Below are positions 22,399 through 35,300 of a stretch of DNA of 64,000 nucleotides, in pieces. The stretch is from Sipunculus nudus (taxonomy: Eukaryota > Annelida > Sipuncula > Golfingiida > Sipunculidae), in contig CM049312.1 in the NCBI GenBank assembly GCA_026874595.1, positions 28,387,956-28,451,955 of the forward strand, given 5' to 3'. The notes below the pieces were generated by a model. The model was given only the letters and a program-made list of their open reading frames with translations, was not told the DNA's origin and searched no databases. Positions within the stretch are counted from its first letter, which is position 1. The number at the start of each line of letters is the position of its first letter. The position numbers were made by a program, and so were the translations under genes.

Positions 22399-22770
22399 AT
22401 ACAAACACGTCAACATATGATTTTTGTTCAATAGTTTTAAAAGTATAAACAATGTTACAAGTTTAAGACTGAGAGTTATTACAATACATGAGGTAATCCC
22501 GAAGCATATTGTGTTATTTTGTTATTTTCTCTCATCCCATATTGGCCTATGATTTTTTTGTCTCTTCAATGTACAGTTTTGATTTTTTTATTACTATATA
22601 TTATACTATTTACTTCCCGTACACACAAACACCCTCACACACACACATACATATATATATACATAAATACATACACAAATATATATATATGTATTTGTAT
22701 TTGTATATGTTTTTATATCTAGATGGTCATCCCCCAGGTTTGAATACCTGTCCACGCCACTGTTAAGACT

Positions 22771-23041
22771 GGAGAATTCCTTACATTTCTTACAATGCAT
22801 ATACATTTGATTGGATTGCCGAAGAGAATACATATCGATTTACTGCATTGAGCTGACCTATGAATAAAGTTATTATTAATCGAACAGACAGATATCTTAC
22901 ACTTCTAATTTTTTTCAGGGTTTGAATACTAGACGGGGTTGAGAAGCAAAAGCTGTATTTACCACAAATAACCAATAAATTTGTTAAACGATACCCCGTG
23001 ATTTAGCCAAAATGATTCAATTGAAATATTGAGTTGTTAAC
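22771..23041. repeat. Duplicated segment, copy 1, part b
   Basis: Matches about 60222-60503: 'attccttacatttcttacaa', 'ctgcattgagctga', 'agatatcttacact', 'tttgaata.tagacg/atgg'. It ends at 'gttgttaaca', where LINE B begins. Confidence 0.85.
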
Positions 23042-23689
23042 ATATGACCTGATGCAGTAAAAGAGAGTAGACACACTTTTGTGACTCTCTCAGTTATACC
23101 AAATTTTATCCAGAAATACTTCTAGTTTGTCTTGAAAAGTTGCAGGAAGCTTGGATTGTGCTCCAGGACAGGGGTATTCACAAAATTTCTACAAAAAAGG
23201 GAAGTATTTCTTGATTTTTAAAAGAAAACAAATGGTATTCTTTACAGGTTGATTAGCTTTTGTTATTTGGAAACCGGGATAGAACTATTGGACTAGAACT
23301 ATAATAGTTGGCCCCGGTCGAGCCCTTTGTGTGTGGTTAGTGGACCCTACTGCACCAGGTCCCTACAGAGCCGGGTCTAATGTGTGTGTGTTTGAAGAAA
23401 CCACGATAATGTGTGTTTAATTTCAAATTCCACTGCCTGGCAGGTTAAAAACATTGTGAACCATGATTTATAATTTAATGTTGGGATTTTGTTTGTTCTA
23501 AAGTGGTTTTAAATCTATGCCTTCCTGAGTCTTGATACAACATTTATTTATTTTGCATTTTTTATAATAACTGTAACTCAAGCTCATGTTTTGTGTGCGG
23601 AAAATCTAAAAGATCAAAATCAACAGTATCCAGCTCTTCTTCTTCTTCCCCTAGTACCCCACATAATTATCAGAGATTTAATATGTCAG

Positions 23690-24380
23690 ACAAAATGGAA
23701 AAATCAGCTGAGAAAAAATGGCACTTACTGCAGTAACATAAAGAAAATTCCATATATTTAAATAGTAATACAAATCGCAGAAAGATTTGATTCAACAGTT
23801 CAGTTGTAAGAAAGTCATGACACTGGAAAGTGAAAATGAAGGCTTGAAAAATGACATTAAATGATTATCAGACCAGGTTGTTCATTTAGAAGCAGTAACA
23901 AATATGTCCTGCACAGAAGCTAGAGAGGCACTGAGGAGGTCAGTTGAAATTGAACATTACTCTAGTAAAGCAAATATTAGGATTGTTGGTATTGGAGGGA
24001 GGGGTCAAGATAAAAAAGGAGTAGAAAACTGCAAAGAAATTGTGCAAAAGTTTTGCGAGAAAAAGCTTGATCGAGGTTGACATTGAAAGAAAAGGTATTA
24101 ATGCTGCCCATAAAGTTGGTAAATTTACTGGAAATAATGCTTGAAAGGGGCCCAGGGCAATTATTGTTAAATTTCTAAGAAGAGAGGTAAAAAAATAGTA
24201 ATGAAGGAAAGGAGAAAATGCAAAGGATCAAGAGTAGTAATAGTTGCTGATTTGTGCAAAGAACTTCATGAATTGTACAACAGGTTAAAAAATGACCAAA
24301 GAATCAAAGAGGCATCGACTTGGGATGGGAAGGTTTGCTTAAAGGATTTCAGAGGAGGGATTTAACAGATCAGATACGGA
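23690..24380 (+). pseudogene. LINE B ORF1 remnant (L1-type RNA-binding protein)
   Basis: The broken frame contains SDQVVHLEAVTN, VEIEHYSSKANIRIVGIGG, IVQKFCEKKL, INAAHKVGKF, RAIIVKFLRRE and, near the end, WDGKVCLKDFRGG. This is the order seen in L1-type ORF1: coiled coil, RRM-like strand 'NIRI.G', then 'AH..G...P..I.VKF'. Several stops and frameshifts are present (for example near 24078, 24143 and 24197). Confidence 0.7.
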
Positions 24381-24649
24381 CAATCTTTGGAACAGCTAAT
24401 TGCAATTGCTTGATATTTAGATATAAGAATAAATATAAAGCAAGACAAGCAAAATTACCATATGTTTTATACTCACGTATATTGTGTTTTGTTATTATGA
24501 TCATGGACATGAAGGCCTGTATGCTTAATGTAACACTGAGGATTATGATGCATGATGACATAAATGAGAAATCTTCATATTATAACTACCCTATAGATTC
24601 AAAATGTTTTATTTCAACTAATTATTTTTATGGCAGATGATATTCAGTT

Positions 24650-24966
24650 CCAAGTCCTCTCATTAAATGTCAGGGAATAAGAAAATATATAAAGAGAAGA
24701 CAAATCTTAAATTGGTTATTTAAACACAACAGTTATAACGGTGTTAGGTTTTTACAAGAATGCCTCTGTGCAAAACAGGACGAGAATACATGGTCAAATC
24801 AGTGGCAAGGAGTAATGTAATTGTCACATGGAAATGCAAAGTCTTGTGGTGTATGTACATTAACTGGTAAGAATCTGGAATTCAGAGAAATTAATAAATC
24901 CATAGATCATTCTGGGAGGTATATCATTGGGAATGTGAAATTTATGATTTGCACTGTCTGCTTGTA
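24650..24966 (+). pseudogene. LINE B ORF2 endonuclease fragment
   Basis: Readable pieces are KCQGIRKYIKRRQILNWLFK, GVRFLQECLCAKQDENTW, LSHGNAKSCGVCTL and DHSGRYIIGNVKF. They match the first half of L1/Tx1 endonucleases ('LQET' with Cys for Thr; 'SHG...GV.I'). Stops interrupt the frame. Confidence 0.7.
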
Positions 24967-25066
24967 AAAATATATGCGCCAAACCATGAAACTCAGAACG
25001 TCGAATTCAATTAAATGATCCTCAGTGAACTGTCAGAAATGACTAATGACTTGTTAAACATAATCC

Positions 25067-25510
25067 TGTCAAAAAAATAACTACTATCATGGAAGCTTTG
25101 AACTTGTGTGATATATGGCGTCTCATGCATGAAGCCATAATAGCCTTTACTTGGCGATCAAATACTCCTTTAATTCAAAGACGTCTAGATTATTTTAATA
25201 ACAAACACTTTGCAGTCTTTTGTTACAAAATGTGATATAATTCTATCTGTTAGCACAAACCATTCAGCAGTATTACTATACATTAACTTCAGCAAAGATA
25301 ACAAAATGGGACCTTCTCACTGGTATATGAACAATGAATTATTATATGATACTGATTTCTTGAAATTGATTGAGGAAATCATCAGTGAATGGAAACAGGA
25401 AATAAATACTGAAAAGGCAAAGAAAAAATCGGAATATCTAAAATATAAAATCAGTGAGTTCACGATACAATATAGTAAATCAAAGGCCAAAAGACTCAGG
25501 GAAAATTAAG
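25067..25510 (+). pseudogene. LINE B ORF2, endonuclease end and linker
   Basis: Includes NLCDIWRLMHEA, FTWRSNTPLIQRRLDYF, STNHSAVLLYI and MGPSHWYMNNELLYD, followed by a Lys/Glu-rich helical stretch. In L1-type proteins 'SDHSAV' is the catalytic end of the endonuclease; here Asp is replaced by Asn. Confidence 0.7.
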
Positions 25511-25742
25511 TCTGGTTGGAAAATAAAGTGGCTAAACTAGAACAAGAATAAAGATGTTCTGATACACCTGAAATGCAAGATTTAAACCACACAACAAAGC
25601 AAAAGTTACAGGAACATTATGACAACATCACACGAGGAGTTAATGGCTCAATGGCTGCAACAGGGAGAAAACGGGTCTAGGTATTTTTAAACCTTGAGAA
25701 AAGAAATAAAAATAGCTCTGTAATAAGACAAATATATATTTA

Positions 25743-25988
25743 ATGGTGAATATATTAAAGTTTATGAGATTTATCAAAAACACATTTGAAGAGAAATATA
25801 GGAGTATATATAAATTTATAAAAGTGTCATGTGATGTGTTGCAAGATTTTTTTCTAAGACTCGAAGCGCAAATGAATCAACTAAATGAAATAGAAGCTGA
25901 GTCATGTGGGGCAAATATCTCAAACAGTGAGGTGTATACATGTTTAAAATCTATGAAAAATAACAAAACACCAGGAAATGACGGTTAG
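25743..25988 (+). pseudogene. LINE B ORF2, start of the reverse transcriptase
   Basis: An 81-codon frame ending NISNSEVYTCLKSMKNNKTP-GNDG then a stop. 'LKSMKNNKSPG.DG' opens the RT domain in L1-type LINEs. The catalytic core that should follow is absent. Confidence 0.75.
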
Positions 25989-26059
25989 ACAAAATAATTC
26001 TACAAAGCATTATTTTATGATCATGAGCAGTGTTTAACTGAATGTATAAACGAAAACTA

Positions 26060-26480
26060 TGATATTAAATAACTACATTCCTGAAAATGATCAGTTGTAT
26101 AAGTGGAATTTTAAGGAAACCCCTCGATGTTCATTTCGTTTAGAGGAAAGAGAAAAGACTACGTACATTTTTAGACTGTATTGTTGCTGAGAACTTTTAC
26201 CTGAAAAAAAATCATGGTTACAAAAGTATAATGTGATTCTGCCAAAAATTTCACCATCTTTTTTCATATATGGCATAATACCAGTTGTTAAAGATGTTAA
26301 TTAACCAGGTTTTGCTGCTTTACAAATATGTATTGTATAAAAAAAGAGAGGGCTATAATTCTGCTTTGTTTGCTGTATTTAAACGTAAAGTAATGGATTT
26401 TGAAAATGCAGAAAGATACATAGATAATAAAAAAAGGAATACTAAATATGCATAACAAAAGAAAGAATGGGGTGAATTGA
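26060..26480 (+). pseudogene. LINE B ORF2, C-terminal Cys-rich region
   Basis: Frame pieces LYKWNFKETPRCSFRLEERE, ELLPEKKSWLQKYNVILPKI and YNSALFAVFKRKVMDFENAE fit the region after the RT in L1-type ORF2. It follows the RT start with almost no spacing, showing an internal deletion. Confidence 0.6.
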
Positions 26481-26699
26481 AAAATATGAGTAAAAACTGA
26501 AAATTTTATATGAGTAGAGTCATACAATGTATGGTCTGATCATAAGAAACATAATTTGTGTCATAATGCACCTTGAACTATGTATAAGTATTTGTAATTG
26601 ATTGTTTTGTCTGACAATAAAAAAATCGCCTATGATGAAATATCAAGCCACCGGTTAAAGTCAAGAAAAAATCTGAGGCGAAAAAGAGAAAAAATAGAG

Positions 26700-26937
26700 T
26701 CGTTAAATTATGTGCAGATTTTCTCCATTGAACTCATTATGTTACAAACGAGTGAATGTTTGAACTTTTCAGTATATATCCTACGTTTGACGAAATATAT
26801 AATAAATACCAGCTACATGTTAAGCCCCCTTATGGTTTGATCCCATTATCCACAGACCTTTAAGGCAGTTGTAGTTGTGAAGCAGACAGTAAAATTATAT
26901 ACCTGTAATTATTTTTTTTTAAATTTAACCGTAGGTG

Positions 26938-27002
<65 letters not shown>

Positions 27003-28210
27003 ATATCATATATATATATATACAATAACCTCCTCCTAAAAAATAAAATCCACAATTTAAGAAACTAATTGTCCGCCAACCCAATATAAGCACCCCCCCC
27101 CCCCCCCCGTTTTTGAATTTCTGGATCTGCCACTATATATACACATGCCCATATACGTTGACAAACACATGGAGCACAAGAGTTACAAAATTATATGAGC
27201 GATTTTCACGTATAAACGCGCACATGGAAACATAATTTACATCTCCATGTTATTAAGAACCAAAATTATACATCTGTGATAGTCGTTAATCAGTTTTAAC
27301 ACTTAATAACCACACTTTTTTGTCCATAGGCTATACGCTGGCTTCCCTTCTGTAACTTACTGCAGTATAGAGTACCGGTTCCGCTACCAGCTAGCCTAGG
27401 AAGGCTTACGAGCAGTCTATATAAAATATTGCTGTGTCAGCGAGGACAGAGGTTTCTAAATAAATCTGATTTTAGCGTAACATGAACAAACGTGGGTCTT
27501 TACCTGGTTGTGTAAACCATTTCTAATAAGTTGAAAACAAGATGTGTGCAGGTAGCTATACGTCTCGCTTGGAGCTATAATTCTGACTGAATTTTCTGTT
27601 TCAGTCACAAGATGGCACTATTTTAGGGACCAGGCAGTAAATCGTATGCTTGGATTTCCATGATTAAAGAGCCTGCAACACAAAAGCCAACCAGAAAGAC
27701 TTTGGAAACTTGCTGCTCCCTGTGACCTTTACCCTAAGCAACATGTCATTTCTGGTTAGAAATCGGTTCTCAACGCTTCCTAACTTTGCACCTAGATAAT
27801 ATGTTTTATTTTCTTATTTGAGCAAGAGAACAAGTAAGGTGCCATAGTAAAGGCTTTGTTACTTTGATTATGTTTGCTTTTGTGGCCAATGGAAGGACAT
27901 TCACTTATATCAGGCAGGGCACCACAAGGAATCATGCAGTCCTCTCCGTCTCTGTATAGAGACGGATTCTGCGTCTAGCCACCAAACTGGCGCAGGATCC
28001 GGAATATTGAGACCAATGGGGGCTGGGTATCGCAATTTGTTTCTAAGGAATGAAGTATTCCATTTCAGTTAACACCCTATTTTAGAATAACACCCTATCT
28101 TGTATGAATTGCGAAAAATGAGACACACTAGCTAATATGAAGCCTCGGCCTTACAAACTGAGATTTCAATGAATATCATATATGCAATTTTTATACATCC
28201 CTTCAGAGAC
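26700..28210. repeat. Duplicated segment, copy 1, part c
   Basis: Matches 60503-61637 and, after the L2 insertion in the other copy, 63684-64000. Shared blocks include 'atgttaa.cccc.tatggtttga', 'agtcgttaatcagttttaac', 'gtctatataaa', 'agggaccaggcagtaaatc', 'aatggaaggacatt' and 'gatatcaggcagggcacca'. A (TA)n (26942-26998) lies inside. Confidence 0.9.
26942..26998. repeat. (TA)n microsatellite
   Basis: About 57 bp of TA dinucleotides. Confidence 0.95.
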
Positions 28211-28219
28211 ACGGACTTT

Positions 28220-29870
28220 TTGAAGTTGGTATTATTTCCATGTATCTTCCGTACAACACTGTGCTGTCGCGCCTTTGTGCGAGTAAATTTGCCTAAATCT
28301 AAGGGATAATGTGTAGTGTGACATGAGCTCAGAAACAATAACATATGTCTAATAGAGTCATTCTTCTTCTGAATAATATTAAGATGGCCGTAATGTTTTA
28401 TCTTAAATTAAAATGATTGCATGTATGCTGAACTGAATGAGTTGTTATAGACTCACAACTAAGTTGGTCCAAGCACATACATTAAATAACGATTATAAAG
28501 AGGTTGAAAGAGTTTAGACTCAAGCACTTTTTTGTAGTCTTTTCGTATTGTACAAACGAAAATGATGCGAGGGGGAGGTCTTCAGGGGTGTTCAGAAGAT
28601 AATTGCCCATGTTCTGAGATAATCTAAACACATTACATATATCTAAGTAGTATTCAGATGAAAAGCAACATTATCATATATTTTTGCTACCCCCCCCCCC
28701 CCTCCCGAAATAAAGACAGTTGTTAGCACTTTTTGCAAACCAAATAATCACCTTCCTGTTATATTTGTATTGCTTTTATTGGATGATATAATTGGATATA
28801 TATACATCATTGAAGTTTCATATCAATACCCGTAATGCCCTTGGCTCACATAATCATTTAATACAGTGGGCTTATATCAGCTCAGAAATCATTGTACTTA
28901 GTCAAGCCTTACCAAAGAATGGAATCGGCAAGCAGCAAGTGACGTGTGACTCAGCGAATGAAACTGAACACACAGTTGTCTCTGAATGTGTGTAGGTCTG
29001 GCGAGTGTTCACTTTTGAAATGTGCCACTTAAGTATTTTGTGAAAACTGTAAAAATTGTGAACAAAATGTCTGTACGCGGTTGGTTGTGGGGATAACATG
29101 CATGGCCCATTAATAAAAATATCGTGCACCGGCTTGTTTAGTATTTCTTTCGCATTGGCATTCGGTAGACGTATGCGGGCAGACGAGCCAACTTCACGAT
29201 AACACGAAAGCCGGCTAATACCATAAAATTACCGTAAATGTATCCCATATTAATCTATAACTTTGATGGTCGTTACGATACGTCCCATATTTTTTATTTT
29301 AAGATTTAATACGTATCCTTTACGACGTTAGTTTATGATCACTTATGGATTACATGTAAATAACTATTAATATAAACACATTCAAGATACATCTACTGAA
29401 TTTAACTTAAGTAGTAGCCCTGCCAGGGCGTTAGTATTTATGTTTCCAACTAAAATGCGTAAAGGTAAACAAACGTAATTCCATGTATCGATATATGTAA
29501 CTCAGTGTCTTCTCTTATCCCTTATGCCAAGGGCGGTCAAACAACCGTAAATTAGTTATATTTTGACGTTAGGTGACAGTGCCTGTCTTAAGCGTTACCA
29601 AACGAGAAAATCAAGTTAGCTGGCTCTCTCAGCGGGGGTAATTTTAAATTTTTATAAGCTGAATCGACTGGGCCAGTGAATTTTCATGGATGTGATGGGA
29701 ATTCATATGTATTTCTAAATTCAGACAATTGCATGTAGTGTTTCTATTATTTTTTTTTGTAATTGCAGGAAACGCTTGCGATAATTTGTGGATAATTGTT
29801 TTTTCTCATTAATATTGTGAGCATTTATCTTGTAGACTTTTCTGTGTACACCTGGTCAGGTGCCGGGAAG
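28220..29870. other. Non-coding stretch
   Basis: No gene, RNA or repeat family recognised apart from a C run near 28690. Confidence 0.35.
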
Positions 29871-29881
29871 TGTGAAAAATC

Positions 29882-30178
29882 ATGACCTGTTGGACTGCAG
29901 TAAAAAACTGCAAAAATAGTAAAAACAGTAAAAAAATCATACTAGGGGATTTTGAACCTCAGGATGAAGCAGGGGAATTGAACACTTTGAACTTCATGGA
30001 TTTATTTAATAACGATAAGGAATTTGCAAATAATAAAGCGAAGTCTTCCTTTGGTCAGGCATGTACCAATATTGGTTGGTCAGAGCCTAGTGCTCACCAT
30101 AGTGCCACTGCTGTTATTGCCGATCAACCATCATCCTTAGCAACTGAAGTGAAGACATCAATATTATCAAATAATTAA
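29882..30178 (+). other. Unrecognised 98-codon frame
   Basis: The translation is hydrophilic, rich in Asn, Lys and Ser (VKNCKNSKNSKK, FMDLFNNDKEFANN), without a recognised motif. Similar composition continues to about 30530 in broken frames (for example RTLLEAIKLRSHGGSQGK), which suggests a decayed coding sequence such as an old transposon ORF or retrogene. Confidence 0.2.
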
Positions 30179-30547
30179 ACTGAGTCACTTAAGATGATGA
30201 ACTTCAGCAGCTGGTCAATATGAAGCTAGCTCCTCAATTTTATTAAATAACGAATCTGAACTGGAATAAGAGGATTTATCAAGCTTACTGGAGGTGAGCA
30301 TTTTGGATAATCCTGATATCAGTGATACTTAATTTGATACCACTGAGTGAGAGGAGCTGTCTGTCCTAGGAATTAGGATTAATTGCTCAAATCAACACAC
30401 CCAATGTTCACTTACCTACAGAACAAAAGTTCGAACTCTTCTTGAAGCCATAAAACTACGAAGCCATGGTGGTTCTCAAGGTAAAATGAAGAATTCAAAG
30501 CCTCGAAGAAAATTATTAGAAATCAAAGGCTAAGAGATTGGATATTC

Positions 30548-30549
<2 letters not shown>

Positions 30550-30595
<46 letters not shown>
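30550..30595. repeat. (TA)n microsatellite
   Basis: About 46 bp of TA dinucleotides. Confidence 0.95.
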
Positions 30596-30598
<3 letters not shown>

Positions 30599-30599
30599 C

Positions 30600-32240
30600 A
30601 CCATAAATACCTCAAGCATTCTCGAGATTTGGCAAGGAATTAGAAAAAAGGGCTGTTGAGTTAGCCAGTGGACAAAACTGCATTGCTTGTCAATGTAATA
30701 TTGGCCGTGTCAATAAGTGCTGACGTTTCATAAACATCTCAACATGTCTCAAATCCTTACATGTGCACCTCTTCATAATGCAATGTGGGTTGCTCTAAAC
30801 TACAGTAGCAAGGATACTTATATGTGAGCTTCAATCAGGAAATCTATATTAATAAGGATGTGATAAATAGAAAGGAATGAAAGAATCAAAGCAGCTGTCA
30901 GTTTTTAACAGATCTGAATTCATTGTACACCAAGAGAATTCAGTTTTATAACAAAAGCAAGTTGGGTTTTTTACTCACCGCTGCATAATTAGGCCTGTAT
31001 GGTTGCCGAACCGTGATACTGTGTATTACTGCATCTCGTGTAGTTGATTAATATACACTTCAAATACTCCAACATGAGTGAAATTCATGCAGCTAATCTC
31101 CCTCGTGCTTTTTCTTAGTGATGACATAGCGAAGGAGCTCGGCAAAGAGTGCATATAAAAAACACTTTCACTGTGCCTTGGGACCTTTTATTGACTGGTA
31201 CCCCGCTCGATTATGACCCCAATTGTCAGAAGACGTGTTTTGGCGCTCGGACCAAAGTTGGCTGTGCGTTTGGAGCCCAGGTTGAGGGCTTCTGTTGAAC
31301 CAGCGGTCGGTCCAAGCTGAACCGGGAACGGTTGTTTGTTCCGTGCAGACAGAAGATGGTATTTTATATATTTGTAGACGTGACCCATGAAACAATTATA
31401 AGTGTAATTGGGCATTAAGATCAAACGGGTTGAAAACCGATCACTTGAGGGTTATTTTGCCGTGAAAAACACAATAGCACAATAAGCTTAATGGGGAAAT
31501 ACAAATAAAGAATCTCATTACGGGTCTTAAAATCTGTTTACTTACTTTTTTCATAAAAAGACACGCGCACATTTTTAAGAAACATGACAAATGTTGACAC
31601 TTATTTAGTCATTTCAGAGACGCCAGTTTGATTTTGACCAATAGCGTTTCAGTGCAATTCAATAACCAGCTTCTGATTACAACCAACCACACTACTAGCT
31701 AAAACGCATCCATGGAGCCGGGCGCAGAGCGGCTTTTTCAGTACTCCAGGTAGACTGGTTCTTACTCACACACACACACACATATATATATATATAAATA
31801 TATATATGAAAAATGTTCATTAAATGTTGTTTGCTCATGTTGCAAAACATGATGTTGCAAAAAGTTTGCTTTACATTTTATGTGACATTAATGATTAGAT
31901 CAATATATATTAATGATAAATCAATGCCACGTACAGTGGAATTTCGAAATTATTCAGTATATCGTTATATAAATACATCCATCATTCAACATTTGTGCAA
32001 AAACTTCCTCTTAAATATTTTATAACTAGAATAAAAAGTTATCTTGCAAGAACTCTCCTACGCATAAGCAACCAGGAGCTCGTGAGCGTCTATGACAACC
32101 AGCATGAACGTGAATTTGGAGTTTGAACCAGGCTGCTCGAAGGTCAGGAGTCACAACTAGGAGAATGAAGGATGGCGTTGTGCGCCCGTCTCTATCCTTG
32201 GGTGAGGGCCATAATAGAGCGGGTTACCAGTCTACCTTGC
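30600..32240. other. Upstream region of the SDR gene
   Basis: No exon recognised with certainty. A CA/TA run lies near 31770-31807. The 'ttacag' at 32245-32250, 21 bp before the SDR start codon, could be the acceptor of a 5'-UTR intron. Confidence 0.35.
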
Positions 32241-32271
32241 GACCTTACAGGCAACCCTGGCTAGAATTAAG

Positions 32272-32308
32272 ATGGAGTCGCTGAAAAACAAGGTCGTGCT
32301 GATTACTG
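32272..32308 (+). CDS. SDR exon 1
   Basis: Encodes MESLKNKVVLIT plus the first base of Gly13. Donor GTAAGT. The ATG is the only one in this frame that places the first beta strand correctly before TGxxxGIG. Confidence 0.88.
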
Positions 32309-35300
32309 GTAAGTCAGGTGAAAGGGACCATTACAGGATAGAGTCAGTTCTCGCTATGGTAAAATTAACAAGCCGGTTAAATTCGGTATAAAATTCTAAA
32401 TTGATGCCCTAAGACTCATGTCAATGGGTCGAAAACTATGCTCAATACCCTTGGCCAGGCCTATTTCCGCCCCCTTTTACCAGAATACATCACAGTATTT
32501 CCGAAATACAGTCGCAGCAATGTTTTAAGTGATTATTGTTAGTAATCATCGGTATATCGCACCCCGAGTACAGTAAACCTCATTTTTTTTCATAAATAGA
32601 CTTTTCATGCTTTTCTGAAAAAGCACATTGATAATTACCATATAAATAGAATTCACTTATTTAGTTAATTATTTAAAGATTAGTGTGATAACCATGTAAC
32701 GTATTTGAGCTATTTGTAAAACCCTGTTACTTGAGTTTCAGGTTTACTGCACTGGGCACAAGTGTCTTATTGATGTGTTCTCGTATATGTAACTTGAATA
32801 ACAGAGATACTGCACTAAACATACACATCATATAAGTTGACATACAGACAAAACGTTAAACCTTTAGATAGGGTTAATTCTACATAATATGGATATTGAT
32901 TCAATTTATGTATATTTTAGTGGGGCCATGCAGTTTTTCATATAAAAATAGATATGGCTACCAAGTTTGGTGAGAATAAGAACACAAATGTTCATTGAAA
33001 TTTCTGCTCATTGCAAAACGTACAGAAGCCAGCCAAAAAGTTATTATTAGTAATGTAAATGTATATGTGGTCTTGAACACCAATAAGAAATTTGTTTTGA
33101 ACATATTTTTGGAATAAAGAGACAAACACTACTTGAAAATATATTTAGAATGAAAGTAGTATTAACTGATTTTGAATCAAGAATGACTGCGTACTGCCAA
33201 TAGGTACTGCTGGCTTTATTGTTAGATTTTATACTATTAAACTGTCTGGTACAGAAATGATAATTAGGTTAACATGGTTTTGAGCACACAGTTAATCAGA
33301 TTGTGCAAAAATAGTATCCACTAGGCCTTGAATCTGTTTCCGTTACACCCATGGAGGTCCATAAAATCTCCTTGGAAATAAATTAAAGTCACTGTGACCA
33401 ATGTCCTCCAGAGTTATTGGGCTCAAAAGTATCCCCCAGAATAATTAAAAAATCTTATACAAAAGCTCCTGAATCTGAATTTACTGATGCATTGATTGCT
33501 ATGATTCTTTCCTTACACTTGATCATGGAGGGCTTCATCATTTCCTGAAGACTTGTGACGCAATCTGTATTTTTTTTCTAATTTAACACATTTTGTTCTT
33601 TTTTGAGACCTTCAGATGAAGCAGTTCGTCCGTTTACAGGTCTCGAATCATAACTGTTAGACCTAGGAAATTCTAACTATTCAGGGAGATCAGATCTTCT
33701 GGAATACCTAAGACTGGGTCATGGTAACCTATATTTTGTGGGATACCAGCTGAAAACATTATTCTGTGCAGCCAGCCAGTCAGATGGGACGATGTTGTAT
33801 TCGATAGGCCTACAATCTATATAACATGACATTCAGGCAGGTCCTCATAAATCTGCATAAAAACCTGATATTATATCACGGTGACCTATTTTCTGTGAAA
33901 AAAACATGATTTTAGCAACCTGAAAATCAGATGGGCACAAATTGTATCTGCTAGCCCAAGAGTGTTCCAATGAATTAACAGGGAAGTCTCCATGGAGACC
34001 TGAAATTAGGTCATGGTGACGTATTTTTACGCGCTATTCGACAAAACATGTTGGTCTATCTTCAAGGAAACTTGAAATTAAGTCATGGTGACCTATATTA
34101 CTAGCCAAAAACAATTGAGGCACCCAGAACTTTCTCATAGGAAGCCTTTACAGTTTCTCAGTGTTTATCTTTTTTACATAAATTACCATAACTTATGCCC
34201 TGGTAACAGTGACATGTACATGTGGAGGGGTCCCATAGCAATATTCTATAAGGAATTTTTAGAAAAATACTGAAACAACTGTCGTCAAACATAAATAACC
34301 TAAAGATTTGGCCATGCAGAATTGCCCTTGTGTATTTTTATGTGTTCATTTATATTTGCAGGCGCAAGTTCTGGGATAGGTGAGGAAACGGCGGTTTTTT
34401 TTCGCGTCGTTTGGGAGCAGAGTGGTGCTCAATGGGCGAAACCTAGAGAACCTTAACAAAGTGGCCCAGAGATGTCAAGACAAGGGACTGAGTAAAGACA
34501 AGGTAAAATTAAACACAAACAGACATATATACACACAATATTCAATAATATGTGATATAAAATTTATATGTCCTAATTTCTGTATTTACACCACCGTATA
34601 AAGGCGTATCCTCTGTAGCTAATATATCCTAGCGCCATTTCAGTCCTTTGTTAATAGAAAGTCTACGACCGGCGTACCAGCGGGAAAATTTTTTATTAAC
34701 TATCTTGGAGTGAATCTTCAATACTGGGGACTAGAAAATTAGATTTATAGACATATTTGTGGCAGACTGCAGGGTAAGTAATTAAAGGTATATGATCAGG
34801 AGCAATATTGTGCCTATCCTTTCACACTATCAGTTCAGTTTTTGTTTATACAAAAGTTTCCCCAGGAAACCCGCCTCTGTACATAGTCTCAGTACCTCGT
34901 ATATGGCTGATTAACGGCTTGTCATTGTCCTGCATATTGATCATGTGTTACATGCATGTGTGTGTGTTAACCATAACAAGGGCGCGTCACCAGAGATCCG
35001 AATGTGACCCGCAACACGCAAAGTTTCAGCCATCGGGAACATGTACTACATATTTTTTCGGTCAAGTCTGTCAGGGAATCTCTTGATTGACATGTTGTGA
35101 CCTGGACGATGCACGCGCTGTTTTTATGTTGACACCTGTGAACACGCCCTGGCCACTGTTTTTACACTCGTTTATAGAAGAAAGCAAACAGTTTCAGGGA
35201 AGTACTTTTGGAGATTCAAAACTATTTTATAGGGAAGAAGCTATGTTTCTTGTCAATGCAATATGCTATATAGGTGATTGGGCCCCTTTTAAGCTTACTA

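Larger units (their letters stand above)
18384..22762 (+). mobile_element. hAT transposon, 4379 bp, with TIRs and 8-bp TSD
   Basis: Flanked by direct TTAAGACT (18376-18383 and 22763-22770), the 8-bp duplication expected of hAT insertion. The left end is CAGGGGCGTAGGTAGC and the right end reversed is CAGTGGCGTGGACAGG. The paralogous segment near 60216 has the uninterrupted site. A decayed transposase of the ZMYM1-like hAT type lies inside on the + strand. Subterminal G/C runs are present on both sides. Confidence 0.93.
23042..26700 (+). mobile_element. Decayed L1/Tx1-like LINE with deleted RT (element B)
   Basis: The about 3.66-kb insertion is defined by comparison with the uninterrupted copy at about 60503. 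In order it carries a 5' leader, an ORF1 remnant, endonuclease fragments, the endonuclease-RT linker, the RT start and the ORF2 C-terminus. The RT core is missing (deletion near 26040-26070). Protein similarity is of the L1/Tx1 kind (NWLFKHNSYNGVRFLQE, SMKNNKTPGNDG). Stops and frameshifts are frequent. Confidence 0.8.

Noticed and set aside
31168-31424. Overlapping minus frames with Trp/Ser-rich translations
   Set aside because: Two frames overlap and neither shows family features; probably chance in a GC-richer patch.
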